Below, piece by piece: positions 30,931 to 38,704 of a stretch of 40,412 nucleotides of DNA. The position numbers were made by a program, and so were the translations under genes. Source of the stretch: DASYYE01 sp035946955 (lineage in GTDB: Bacteria > Actinomycetota > Actinomycetes > Streptosporangiales > Streptosporangiaceae); the NCBI GenBank assembly GCA_035946955.1, contig DASYYE010000143.1, forward strand, positions 1 through 40,412, given 5' to 3'. Positions within the stretch are counted from its first letter, which is position 1, and each line of letters opens with the position of its first letter. The notes under the pieces were generated by a model, which was not told the origin of the DNA, searched no databases, and worked only from the letters and a program-made list of their open reading frames with translations.

Positions 30931-32324
30931 GGGGCCGCCGGGGAGGTAGTGGCAGGGCGGCGATCGGCAAGGATACAACGCGCGCCGTCGTGGGGCACGA
31001 AGGTCACCGCCTCGCGGCGGACCCGCGCCTGTCGCGGGGAGGCGGGGTCCAGGGTCACGGCGCGCAGCACCTCGGGGATGACGATGCGCATCTCGAATGT
31101 GGCGAAAGTGGCGCCGATGCAGCGCCGGATGCCGCCGCCAAACGGGAACCACGCGAACGCTGGCGGCGCCTGCCCCACGAACCGCTCCGGCCGGAACTCC
31201 GTGGGTTCGTCGTACAGGTCCGCACGCCGCTGGGTGAGGTAGATGTTGGGGCAGACCATTGCTCCGGCTGGGACTGTGTACTCGCCGATCCGGGTGTCCG
31301 TACGCACATGGCGGTCCACGAGGGCGACCACCGGCCGGAGCCGCAGCACTTCCTTGATGGTCGCGTCGAGGTACTCCGACCCGCCGCCGTCCACCTCGGC
31401 CACCAGCCGGGCCAGTGCCTGTGGGTGGTGGAGCAGGAGGTCGAACGCCCAGGCCAGCGATGTGGCGGTCGTCTCATGCCCGGCGAACAGCAGGGTGACG
31501 AGCTCATCGCGCAGTTCCTGGTCGGTCATGGCCTGGCCCTCGTCGTCACGGGCCAGCAGCAACTGGGACAGGACGTCGCCGCACTCTTCGAGGTCACCGG
31601 CGCCACGCCGCTCCTGGATCTCAGCGAACAGCAGCGTGTCGAGCGTGTCGCGGGCACGCAGGAACCGTGCCCATGGGGAGCGCGGCCCGAGCCTGCGCCC
31701 GCGGGTGGCGAAGAGCATGAAGGGGTTGCGGCCGAGGCGGGTCAGCGCCACGACCGCGGCTCGCAGGTCATCGGCGCGGGTGCTTCCTTCGACGCCGAAC
31801 ACGACCCGCATGACCACGTCCAGGGTGATCGCCTGCATGGCCGGCCGCAGCGCGAACGGCTTACCCGCTGGCCACCGGGCGACCTCTGCCCGGGTGATGT
31901 CGCGGACGGTCTCGTCCCAGGCCCGCATCCGGTCGCCATGGAACGCGGGCAGGATCAGCTTGCGCTGACGCAGGTGTTCCGGCCCGTCGAGGACGAGAAC
32001 CGAGTGCGAGCCGAGGATGGGCTCGAGGATCATGGCATTGCCCTCGCCCGCACGCAGCACGTCGTTGTCCCCCCCGAAGACCAACTTCACATGGTCAGGA
32101 CTAGTGAAGTGGACCATGTTCATACCCAGCGGCAACCGGATGGTGAACACGTCGCCGTAGGTCTTCACGCAGTGGTCGAGGAACTGTGTGGGCTGCTTGA
32201 GCCAGCGCCACGCCTGGACTATGCGTGGCTGGTGCGGCCCTTCCGGGAAGGCGGGGCCTGGCACGCCCTCCCCAGCGTGACCGCTGGCGAGTTCCTCGGA
32301 TGGCCCAGCAAGGCGAGACGCCAT
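30927..32324 (-). CDS. Cytochrome P450
   Basis: Signatures are LVTLLFAGHETTATSLAWAFDLL (I helix, proton-relay Thr), the ExxR motif in IKEVLRLRPVV and the heme loop FPFGGGIRRCIGATFATFEM with the thiolate Cys. The protein is soluble, lacking an N-terminal membrane anchor (about 465 aa). It resembles bacterial members of the broad CYP102/CYP110-like fatty-acid or terpene group more than the short CYP105 type, a weak inference. GATAAT stands exactly six bases before ATG 32324, so the mRNA is probably leaderless; the frame opens at 32375. It is translationally coupled to the SDR. No ferredoxin or reductase gene is adjacent. Confidence 0.93.
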   Translation of the reverse strand: MASRLAGPSEELASGHAGEGVPGPAFPEGPHQPRIVQAWRWLKQPTQFLDHCVKTYGDVFTIRLPLGMNMVHFTSPDHVKLVFGGDNDVLRAGEGNAMILEPILGSHSVLVLDGPEHLRQRKLILPAFHGDRMRAWDETVRDITRAEVARWPAGKPFALRPAMQAITLDVVMRVVFGVEGSTRADDLRAAVVALTRLGRNPFMLFATRGRRLGPRSPWARFLRARDTLDTLLFAEIQERRGAGDLEECGDVLSQLLLARDDEGQAMTDQELRDELVTLLFAGHETTATSLAWAFDLLLHHPQALARLVAEVDGGGSEYLDATIKEVLRLRPVVALVDRHVRTDTRIGEYTVPAGAMVCPNIYLTQRRADLYDEPTEFRPERFVGQAPPAFAWFPFGGGIRRCIGATFATFEMRIVIPEVLRAVTLDPASPRQARVRREAVTFVPHDGARCILADRRPATTSPAAP

Positions 32325-32330
32325 GCCCTG

Positions 32331-32336
32331 ATTATC
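32331..32336 (-). promoter_or_regulatory. -10 box of the P450 gene, leaderless type
   Basis: GATAAT on the minus strand, close to the TATAAT consensus, followed by six bases (CAGGGC) and the ATG at 32324. Confidence 0.5.
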
Positions 32337-32393
32337 GCTCCTCACCGTGGCGCGCCAATGCCATACCCGGCACACGTGTGTGCCCGGCGCTGG

Positions 32394-34271
32394 TCACGGC
32401 CCGAGGTCGGCGACCGAGGAGAGGCCGGATGCCACCTGGTCGAGCCAGTCCCGCAAGGCCAGCGTTGCCTCGACATCGCACCGGTTGTAGGCGAGAAGCC
32501 AGTCGCGGGCGGCTGCGGCGGCGGAGCCGTTCCCGCTGACGGCCTGGTCGTAGCGGACCATGGACTCGGCGCCCCCGGGGTCGTCGACCCTCCATGCGAA
32601 ACCGGCCAGCGGGGCGATGTGCTTGAGCCCAGTGGCGCCACCGGTCAGCAACTGCGTCTCAAAGACCTGACGCAGGTCTACCCACTCCTCGCTGTCCGTG
32701 AGGGCTGCTACCTCGTCGAGCAGCCCGGCGCCAGCCGCGATACGGCGCATGTGGGTGTTCTCGGCGGCGCTGTAGCAGTAGGCACGGAACACCAGGCCCA
32801 TGGCGGCCGCAGACTCCCGCAGCCGTGACAGCCAGGCCCAGAAGTCCCCGAACAGCCGGGCTTCGGCCAGCGGCGTTATCGGATCCCAGAGCCCGAACGC
32901 GTGGTAGCCAGCAGCCGCGGATGCTCTAGCTGACCGGTTGGTGACCAGGACGCCCCAGAGGTAGACGCCTTCCTCGATGTTCTCCAGGTCGATGTCGACT
33001 TCGAGTTCGCCGCGGGGCACCCCCACCTGGGAGATACCCCGGCGCCGGTAGACGGCGTCGGTCCCCAGTGCCGCCCGGGCCTGGTCGATCTGCTCGGGCA
33101 GGCCATGCGGGAGCTGGTCGCAGTAGGCGGCGGTGCGCGGGGACAGTGTCCGCGCATCACCCAGCGTTGTGACGCCTGCCTCACGCAACCGCGCCAGCTG
33201 GGCCCGCTTCCGCTCGCCCACCACGGCTGACACTGGTGTGTCATCAGGCAGGGTGCCCAGTGCCGAGAGGACCGGGCGGAGGTCCACCCGGCGTGCGACC
33301 AGCGTGGCTGTGCGGTGGTCGAGTGAGGCGATCCCCGCCCGGTCAGTGACGCCGTGGTCGCGGTGTGTGCGCCATGCCCGCCAGCCGACACGGGGGAGCA
33401 GGCTGGGGTCACCGGACCCGGACCGCAGGAGTGGGCCGCACCAGGACCACCAGGGGCACTCGGGGCATTCGCCGATCCGAACCGGGACGACGAGCAGCGG
33501 GACCGACGGGTCGGCCTGGTGCTGCGCTGCGATGGCGAGGATGTCGAGCCGGAACGCGAACTCGAAGTCGTACAGCGCCATGGTCGAGCGGTGCTTGCGA
33601 CGGCCGCTCGCAGAGTCGGTGACCCAGCGGGGGGCGTCCAGGTCGTACCAGGTGACGACGCCGTCCACGCCGATGATGCCTCCCACCCGGCCGTCAGGCG
33701 CAGCCATCCCGCAGGCTTCCAGCATCCGCTGGTAGTGCGCCAACTGGAGGAGGTCTTCTTTATGGGCACGGGCCGATGAGCCGGCCATGGGCTCCGCCCA
33801 TTCCCAGCCCAGGCGGTCAAAGGGTGAACAGAGCGCTGGCCAGCCGCCAGGGCCCCCGTCCAGGCACCGGTGGTGCTTGATGTCCACCGCCCGGTAACCG
33901 CTGCTGCCGGCGGCCACCAGCAGGTCGGGTTCACCAACCCGCCGCTGCGTCAGGTCGGCGGGCAGGCGCCCGGCCAGGATGAGCGGGACCCCGGCTGTCA
34001 TCGCGGCGAGGGTGGCCTGCTCCCGCTCGTCCTTGTTCCGTTTGCTCCGGTCACCGCCAGGGACGGCCCGTGCGTCCGGATGGAGCGCGATGAGCTGGGC
34101 GACGACCTCGGTTTCGAACTGCCGGCCCCGCGCCATCCGGCGTTCCAGGCCCGGGGGGGCTGGCACGGGGGCCGACGGCCTGACCATGTCCCATTGGGCA
34201 CGCACCGGGCATTGCTTGGCCACATAGCCACCCTGCGGCGGCACGCCTGACGTGTCGTAGCGGGTCCGCAC
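32394..34271 (-). CDS. TM0106-type RecB-like nuclease with Fe-S cysteines and RNase H-like C-terminus
   Basis: After GGYVAKQCPVRAQWD comes a RecB/Cas4-type nuclease core: RRMARGRQFETEVV, GEPDLLVAAG with the metal-binding Asp, YRAVDIKHHRC (D-x-K) and LLQLAHYQRML (QxxxY). One early Cys plus the CPECPWWSWC cluster gives the four cysteines of a Cas4/AddB-like iron-sulfur cluster. A helix-hairpin-helix-like region follows, then a DEDD/RNase H-like C-terminal half with LEVDIDLENIEEGVYLWG and YNRCDVEATLALRDWLD. Length (625) fits the TM0106 family, of unknown biological role. The frame opens at TTG 34343; GTG 34271, with TATCAT exactly six bases upstream, is the likely leaderless start. It neighbours the tandem unknown paralogs. 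Confidence 0.85.
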   Translation of the reverse strand: MRTRYDTSGVPPQGGYVAKQCPVRAQWDMVRPSAPVPAPPGLERRMARGRQFETEVVAQLIALHPDARAVPGGDRSKRNKDEREQATLAAMTAGVPLILAGRLPADLTQRRVGEPDLLVAAGSSGYRAVDIKHHRCLDGGPGGWPALCSPFDRLGWEWAEPMAGSSARAHKEDLLQLAHYQRMLEACGMAAPDGRVGGIIGVDGVVTWYDLDAPRWVTDSASGRRKHRSTMALYDFEFAFRLDILAIAAQHQADPSVPLLVVPVRIGECPECPWWSWCGPLLRSGSGDPSLLPRVGWRAWRTHRDHGVTDRAGIASLDHRTATLVARRVDLRPVLSALGTLPDDTPVSAVVGERKRAQLARLREAGVTTLGDARTLSPRTAAYCDQLPHGLPEQIDQARAALGTDAVYRRRGISQVGVPRGELEVDIDLENIEEGVYLWGVLVTNRSARASAAAGYHAFGLWDPITPLAEARLFGDFWAWLSRLRESAAAMGLVFRAYCYSAAENTHMRRIAAGAGLLDEVAALTDSEEWVDLRQVFETQLLTGGATGLKHIAPLAGFAWRVDDPGGAESMVRYDQAVSGNGSAAAAARDWLLAYNRCDVEATLALRDWLDQVASGLSSVADLGP

Positions 34272-34277
34272 AGGATC

Positions 34278-34283
34278 ATGATA
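34278..34283 (-). promoter_or_regulatory. -10 box of the RecB-like nuclease gene, leaderless type
   Basis: TATCAT on the minus strand, then GATCCT (six bases), then GTG 34271. Between here and 34553 I see no credible gene. Confidence 0.45.
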
Positions 34284-34553
34284 GGGAAACATTCCTGCCG
34301 AACATAAGGGAAAATCCCCCCGGACGAACCGGGCACAACTCAACGGGCGTCCCGCAGACCACTCCAGCCCGGGTTATGAGACCTCCGCTGCTGGGCGTCC
34401 CAGCACCCACTTACGCCAGTTCGCTTTCCACCGGCATCTGCCGTCAACTACTCCGAATGAGCGGGCTGACGCCAGCATATCGAGCGCCAATCACCATTCA
34501 GCGGGCCGGCTGCCTGTCAGTCGCTGTCGTCATGATGGCCCCAGTCCATGCCT

Positions 34554-34582
34554 TTCACCAGGTCACAAGCGCGGGTTAGACT
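34554..34582 (+). promoter_or_regulatory. Promoter of tandem paralog 1, leaderless type
   Basis: TTCACC (34554-34559) and TAGACT (34577-34582) are 17 bases apart, and the ATG follows after exactly six bases. There is no ribosome binding site. Confidence 0.55.
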
Positions 34583-34588
34583 GCGGCT

Positions 34589-35665
34589 ATGGAAATAAGG
34601 GAGGACCGGCAAAGCAATCGGGTCGCTGACGAGGTTGGCGCCCTCGTCGCGGTCATCCGGCCGGTTATCGTAAGCGTCTTGCAGTCGATCTCAGGAGAGG
34701 TGATGGCCGCCTTCGGTGAACGGGAACAGCTACCGCTACGGATGCTTGGCAGGCTTCGCAAGCGGGGCGACGGAGACTGCGGTATTGCGTTCGAGTATGC
34801 AGTGCATGATGCAGTTATCTCCGCCGAGCCGGTGGTGCTGGAGCGCGTCGCCGACGCGCTCATTAAGTGCCGGATCGTCCGCGGCGACCCAGCCTCCATT
34901 CTGTTCGCGATCGAAAAGACAGGTGCACAGCAGCTGATCTCCACCGAGGTCAGCTTGATCACCGAGAACTCGAGGGTCCTTTCCGGGAGCCGCGGCCAGC
35001 CGGTCAAGCTCAAGAAGTACCTGAACACCCTTGCCGCAGCCTTCAGGCGACCTGGAACACGGCTGAACCTCCCCCAGAGCATCCGTGGCCTGTGGAAAGC
35101 CGACCTGTTCCTCGGCTCCACAGAGCCCGACCACTGGGTGGGCACGACCGTGAAGATCAACCCCTCCCAGCTGGAAGCGGCGAGAGGGCTGCGAATTGCG
35201 ATCGTGCCGAGCCTGGCCGGGCACGCCGACCGCATCCGGCTCGATGAGCAGAAGAACCTGGTGGTGTGCCCACTCCCCCACGACGGGAGCTTCATGCAGG
35301 TCTTCTACGAGGGCTGGCGGATCGTCCAGTCCCTGTGCGAGAGCGATTTCCGGATGCCGCGCGAGGTGGACATCCCGAACCCGATCCACCGTGAGGTGGC
35401 ACGTATCTTCGTCGAGCGCCGTAATTTCCCGGTCATGGATGTGATCAGAGCCACCAGGAAGTTCGCTCAGCCCGAGTTGCTGACCACTAACACGGAGCTA
35501 GTTGCCAGCGTCCCTTTTGCGACAACGGTAACCCCAGGGACATCAACCGTTATCACTCCGTTTCCGCGGATGTTGCAGACGTCCGTGGCGCTGCCATCGC
35601 CAGCGGTGCCTTCGCCGCGGACTCAGGCTGTGATACTGCAATCCCCCCGCGCCGAGGCCGGGTGA
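34589..35665 (+). CDS. Unknown protein, tandem paralog 1, with possible nuclease-like residues
   Basis: I do not recognise this 358-residue family. It aligns without gaps to the protein at 36277-37311 over about 330 residues (about 61% identity by hand). Conserved blocks are GDCGIAFEYAVHDAV (62-76), GAQQLISTE (112-120), LPQSIRGLWKADLFLG (161-176), WVGTTVKINP (183-192), LRIAIVP and VVCPLPHDGSFMQVFYEGW. Glu69, Asp172 and Lys189 (T-V-K) are spaced as in PD-(D/E)XK nucleases, an inference from pattern only. The C-terminal 40 residues are Pro/Ser/Thr-rich and diverge between copies. No signal peptide or membrane segment is visible, so the protein is cytoplasmic. The ATG follows TAGACT by six bases, so the mRNA is probably leaderless. 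Confidence 0.8.
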   Translation: MEIREDRQSNRVADEVGALVAVIRPVIVSVLQSISGEVMAAFGEREQLPLRMLGRLRKRGDGDCGIAFEYAVHDAVISAEPVVLERVADALIKCRIVRGDPASILFAIEKTGAQQLISTEVSLITENSRVLSGSRGQPVKLKKYLNTLAAAFRRPGTRLNLPQSIRGLWKADLFLGSTEPDHWVGTTVKINPSQLEAARGLRIAIVPSLAGHADRIRLDEQKNLVVCPLPHDGSFMQVFYEGWRIVQSLCESDFRMPREVDIPNPIHREVARIFVERRNFPVMDVIRATRKFAQPELLTTNTELVASVPFATTVTPGTSTVITPFPRMLQTSVALPSPAVPSPRTQAVILQSPRAEAG

Positions 35666-35765
35666 AATCGTGCTAGTGCCGCGACTGGCAAGGTTGCCCC
35701 GGTAGCGGGGGGTGAAACGCCACCCACCTGATGTGGGGGCACCGTGCATGCATGGCGTCATTCCC

Positions 35766-35816
35766 ATGACCGCGGTGACCTTTACTGCATATAGCAGTAC
35801 AAACCACCGCGATCAT
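35766..35816. repeat. 51-bp imperfect palindrome between the paralogs
   Basis: Two 23-base arms (35766-35788 and 35794-35816) flank ATATA; 18 of 23 positions pair. On the minus strand four of the five mismatches become G-T wobbles, so the hairpin would form best in a minus-strand RNA. The inner TACTGC-ATATA-GCAGTA is perfect. Like the palindrome at 7453-7507, its outer end reads ATGATC-like. It lies in the 611-bp gap (35666-36276), which also holds a small CCCCG-GTAG-CGGGG hairpin at 35697-35710 and the dispersed repeat; I see no gene there. Confidence 0.75.
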
Positions 35817-35951
35817 GAGAGTCAGCCGCGCGCGCAGTACCCAACGGCAGGACAGGGTGGGCTGGGGCGGCGACAGGGTAAACACCGCCTCATGCGGCAC
35901 TAGTTCCCGGCTCGCTCTGCTGTTCCCGCTCACCCTGCTGTTCCCGTTCAT

Positions 35952-36115
35952 CTCCGGGGCGCCTTTGAGGCGCCGCCTTCCCTCGTCACTCCTGCGCTCG
36001 CTCCGCTCGCTCCTCGCTCCTCAGTCCAGGCGGCGCCGCACCCCTGCGGCTCGCGGGACTGGTTCCCGGTCACCTTTGAGATCCTTAGAGCGGCGCGCCC
36101 TTCGGCTCGCGGGAG
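35952..36115. repeat. Dispersed intergenic repeat, copy 2, plus related tail
   Basis: Bases 35952-36060 closely match 23944-24052 in the same orientation, including the GGGGCGC-ctttgaGGCGCC hairpin and the CCTCAGTCCAG block. A tail at 36099-36115 (CCTTCGGCTCGCGGGAG) is identical to 39877-39893, and 35937-35958 resembles 39855-39876. The copies are intergenic, so this is a REP-like family. Confidence 0.8.
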
Positions 36116-36264
36116 GGTGTCCGGGCCAAGAACTTCGGGGCGTCTACTGGCACCAACTGGCGCAGGTCATTCCTCACGTCGCAGGAATTCCTCACGTGTG
36201 GCGACACGCCGTAACCGCGCCTATCCAGGCAACCCGTCCCCTATCAGCCTCCCTGTGGCCGCGC

Positions 36265-36270
36265 TACACT
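36265..36270 (+). promoter_or_regulatory. -10 box of tandem paralog 2, leaderless type
   Basis: TACACT followed by six bases (AGTCGG) and the ATG at 36277, the same arrangement as paralog 1. No good -35 hexamer is visible. Confidence 0.5.
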
Positions 36271-36276
36271 AGTCGG

Positions 36277-37311
36277 ATGGAAATCTGGGAAGACCGGCAA
36301 AAGAATCCGGTCGCGGACGACGTCAGCGCGCTTGTCGCTGTGACGGGTCCGATCATCTCAGGTGTCCTCCAGTCGGTGCCCTTGGACGTTACCAACAGGT
36401 TCGGCGGGCGCGACCAACTGCCACTCAAGATGCTCGGCCGACTCCGTAAACTGGGGAAAGGCGACTGCGGTATCGCATTTGAGTATGCCGTACATGACGC
36501 AGTGGTATCGCATGAGCCTGTGGTCGCCGAAAGGGTGGCCGAGGCCCTCAGCAAGTGTGGCGTACGGGGGACGAATCCGGCGTCGATTTTCTTCGCGGTG
36601 GAGAAGTCAGGTGCACAGGAACTGATTTCCACCGAGCCGGGCCTTGTCATGGACAACTCACCAGTGCTGCTTGGCGGGGACGGAAAAACAGTGAGCCTCC
36701 GCGAGCAGTTGGCTGCCATCGGTGCCACGTTCAGGCGCCCCGGTTCGTTTCTGAACCTGGCACAGAGCATCAGAGGGCTCTGGAAGGCTGAACTGTTCCT
36801 CGGTGGCGGAAACCTTGACCAATGGGTGAGCACGCGGGTCTATGCGAATCCACGGGATGTGCGGGCAGTCAGGGGCCTGCAAATTGCAATTGTCCCCAAT
36901 GCGACCGGGTATCCGGATGTGGTGAAGCTCGACGAGCAGAAGAATGTTGTCATCTGCCCATTGCCCTATGACGGGAGTTTTATCAAGGTCTTCTACGAAG
37001 GGTGGCGGATAGTCCAGGCGCTCTGCGCGCGGAATTTCCGGGCCGGCGACCGCTTCGATGCCCAGGACCCGGTCACCCGCGAAGTCACACGGATGTTTGT
37101 CGAGCGCCGCGAGTTCCCAATCCTGGATGTTGTCGAAGCGGTCCGTAAGTTCGGGCAGCCAGAGTTGCTCACCAGCACCAGGGAAGTTGTCTCCAACGTC
37201 CCGTTCGAGACAACAGCCGACCTCACGACATCAACCATCATCACACCAATCGCACGTATGTCCACCACTACAGAACCAGTACACGAGGCCCTGGCGCACC
37301 CTATCCGCTGA
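36277..37311 (+). CDS. Unknown protein, tandem paralog 2, candidate residues altered
   Basis: This 344-residue protein is the gapless homologue of the one at 34589-35665: it begins MEIWEDRQKNPVADD against MEIREDRQSNRVADE and keeps GDCGIAFEYAVHDAV, LAQSIRGLWKAELFLG and VICPLPYDGSF. At the positions that look metal-binding in copy 1, Asp172 is Glu and Lys189 is Tyr (WVSTRVYANP), while Glu69 is kept. If copy 1 is a nuclease, copy 2 is probably inactive and may be a partner or regulator. The start is ATG 36277, six bases after TACACT; the frame's earlier opening at 35815 runs through repeats and is not credible. Its C-terminus is Thr-rich and shorter than in copy 1. Confidence 0.8.
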   Translation: MEIWEDRQKNPVADDVSALVAVTGPIISGVLQSVPLDVTNRFGGRDQLPLKMLGRLRKLGKGDCGIAFEYAVHDAVVSHEPVVAERVAEALSKCGVRGTNPASIFFAVEKSGAQELISTEPGLVMDNSPVLLGGDGKTVSLREQLAAIGATFRRPGSFLNLAQSIRGLWKAELFLGGGNLDQWVSTRVYANPRDVRAVRGLQIAIVPNATGYPDVVKLDEQKNVVICPLPYDGSFIKVFYEGWRIVQALCARNFRAGDRFDAQDPVTREVTRMFVERREFPILDVVEAVRKFGQPELLTSTREVVSNVPFETTADLTTSTIITPIARMSTTTEPVHEALAHPIR

Positions 37312-38692
37312 CCGATGTGGCGCATGGTACCCACTGTGACCCACACGTGCTGTATCGTCACACGGAATGTACAGCAGGTCTATTTCAGAGGGAATCCTGA
37401 TTAATCCACGGTAACGCCAGGGTAAATGGGCTATCGCACACGGCCTATTGACCGGTAGTGCTGCTCGTGCCCCAAAGACTTGTACCCGCCAGATGCAGGG
37501 GCCTGTCCGTGCTCTCGGCCAGCGCCCATCACGCCCTTTCCACGCCACCGTCACGGGAATATGCTTGAGGGAGCTTAGTGCGACCTACGCGGCCCGGCCG
37601 GGGGGACACCAGCCATCGGGCCATATCTGTCTGCCAGACCCAAGGCAGGGGTCTGTGTGGAGTGTCCCCGGGAAACCCACACTTGAGTAGTGCTTTGTTC
37701 GCCAGCGCTGGTCCACACTTAGTGACAACGGCCCGGTCGCGGGTGGGGGCAAAGGTATGTACGGTCTACGCGGCGGCACGATGGCACTCCCAAGACCTGC
37801 TTCAGTCCGTTGAGTGCGCAGGCCCGACCTCAGCAATAGTGGCAGTCAGCCACCGAACTGGCGCAGCCTGTCATCATACTGTTGCGATATAGCGCGGCTC
37901 AGGCACGCTTCCTGGCGATACACCCGTTCCAGACACGCCGCATGAACTGGGCGTGCGCTCACTGGGCGGCACATGTCACGTACGGTCAGAGTCCCGTCAC
38001 CACGCGATCTCTGACAACCGCACCATGGCCGCGATTTCGGACGACGCCGGTGACAACACCACCACCGCACGACCCGACCTGGCCCGCCGTGCGATAACCG
38101 ACCTTCCACCAAGCACTGGTGAGCCGCCATTCCACTGTGGCTTTGTTCACCGGCCGGCGTAGCCTGGCTGCTTCCTCAATATTGCCGCCGCACCGCAACC
38201 GTCATTCCCCCAGCCACAGCCTTCAGGCTGCGAAACCACCCCAGAGGAACACGGCGCAGCTAACCGCAGCCCCTGACCCCCTGGATGGCGCAGGGCTGTC
38301 GGTACCACATTGCGCGTGCAGCCGGTGTAGATCCCGGCTATGGAGCCGACAATGCCACAAGATCAACATGCACAATAGGCGCCTGCGGGAAGGAACCGTC
38401 GTTTGACGCACCTAGTTCACCGGCCGTCACCAAGAGTGAACACCCACGCACACCATTCTGTTTTCTCCGATGCCGCTGATAATGCCGACCAGTGGCAGAA
38501 GACCGTCCAGCACAACTAAACGGGCCGACGCGGGCTGGCACCCGCCGACGTGGGCGATGGAGTAGGGCGGCGTTGCCGTCGGCCACTACGTTGACTCCGC
38601 CATCCACGGGCAGGGCCTGCTGCTGACCGGCCCTGGATGATCAGTCGGCTACTGATGAGTAACCCCACTCCCCACTGGCGGTGCCGCCGGGT
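37312..38692. other. 1.4-kb region without a credible gene
   Basis: Both strands hold only short frames with poor composition, such as 37846-38130 and 37986-38198 on the minus strand, neither with a ribosome site or recognisable motif. One inverted repeat, TGCTGTA (37349-37355) and TACAGCA (37370-37376), lies just past paralog 2. GC content looks lower and codon periodicity absent. It may be a decayed mobile element or carry an RNA that I cannot identify. Confidence 0.6.
37349..37376 (+). terminator. Inverted repeat after paralog 2
   Basis: TGCTGTA and TACAGCA pair perfectly with a 14-base spacer, 38 bp past the stop of paralog 2. It has no T-tract; it may be a weak terminator or an operator-like site. 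Confidence 0.3.
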
Positions 38693-38698
38693 TAAGTT
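38693..38698 (+). promoter_or_regulatory. -10 box of the acyl-CoA dehydrogenase gene, leaderless type
   Basis: TAAGTT followed by six bases (TTGAAG) and the ATG at 38705, without a ribosome binding site. Confidence 0.45.
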
Positions 38699-38704
38699 TT
38701 GAAG

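Noticed and set aside
30990..32828. 612-residue plus-strand open frame
   Set aside because: It is the shadow of the P450 and RecB-like genes on the other strand, both with clear motifs.
34376..34579. 67-residue plus-strand frame before paralog 1
   Set aside because: No ribosome site or -10 box at its start, no recognisable composition, and it runs through the promoter region of paralog 1.
35815..36276. N-terminal extension of paralog 2
   Set aside because: The extension is translated repeat DNA, is absent from paralog 1, and the ATG at 36277 matches the paralog 1 start exactly.
37846..38198. Two short minus-strand frames considered as transposase remnants
   Set aside because: Neither has a ribosome site, a DDE or Tyr-recombinase motif or terminal inverted repeats.
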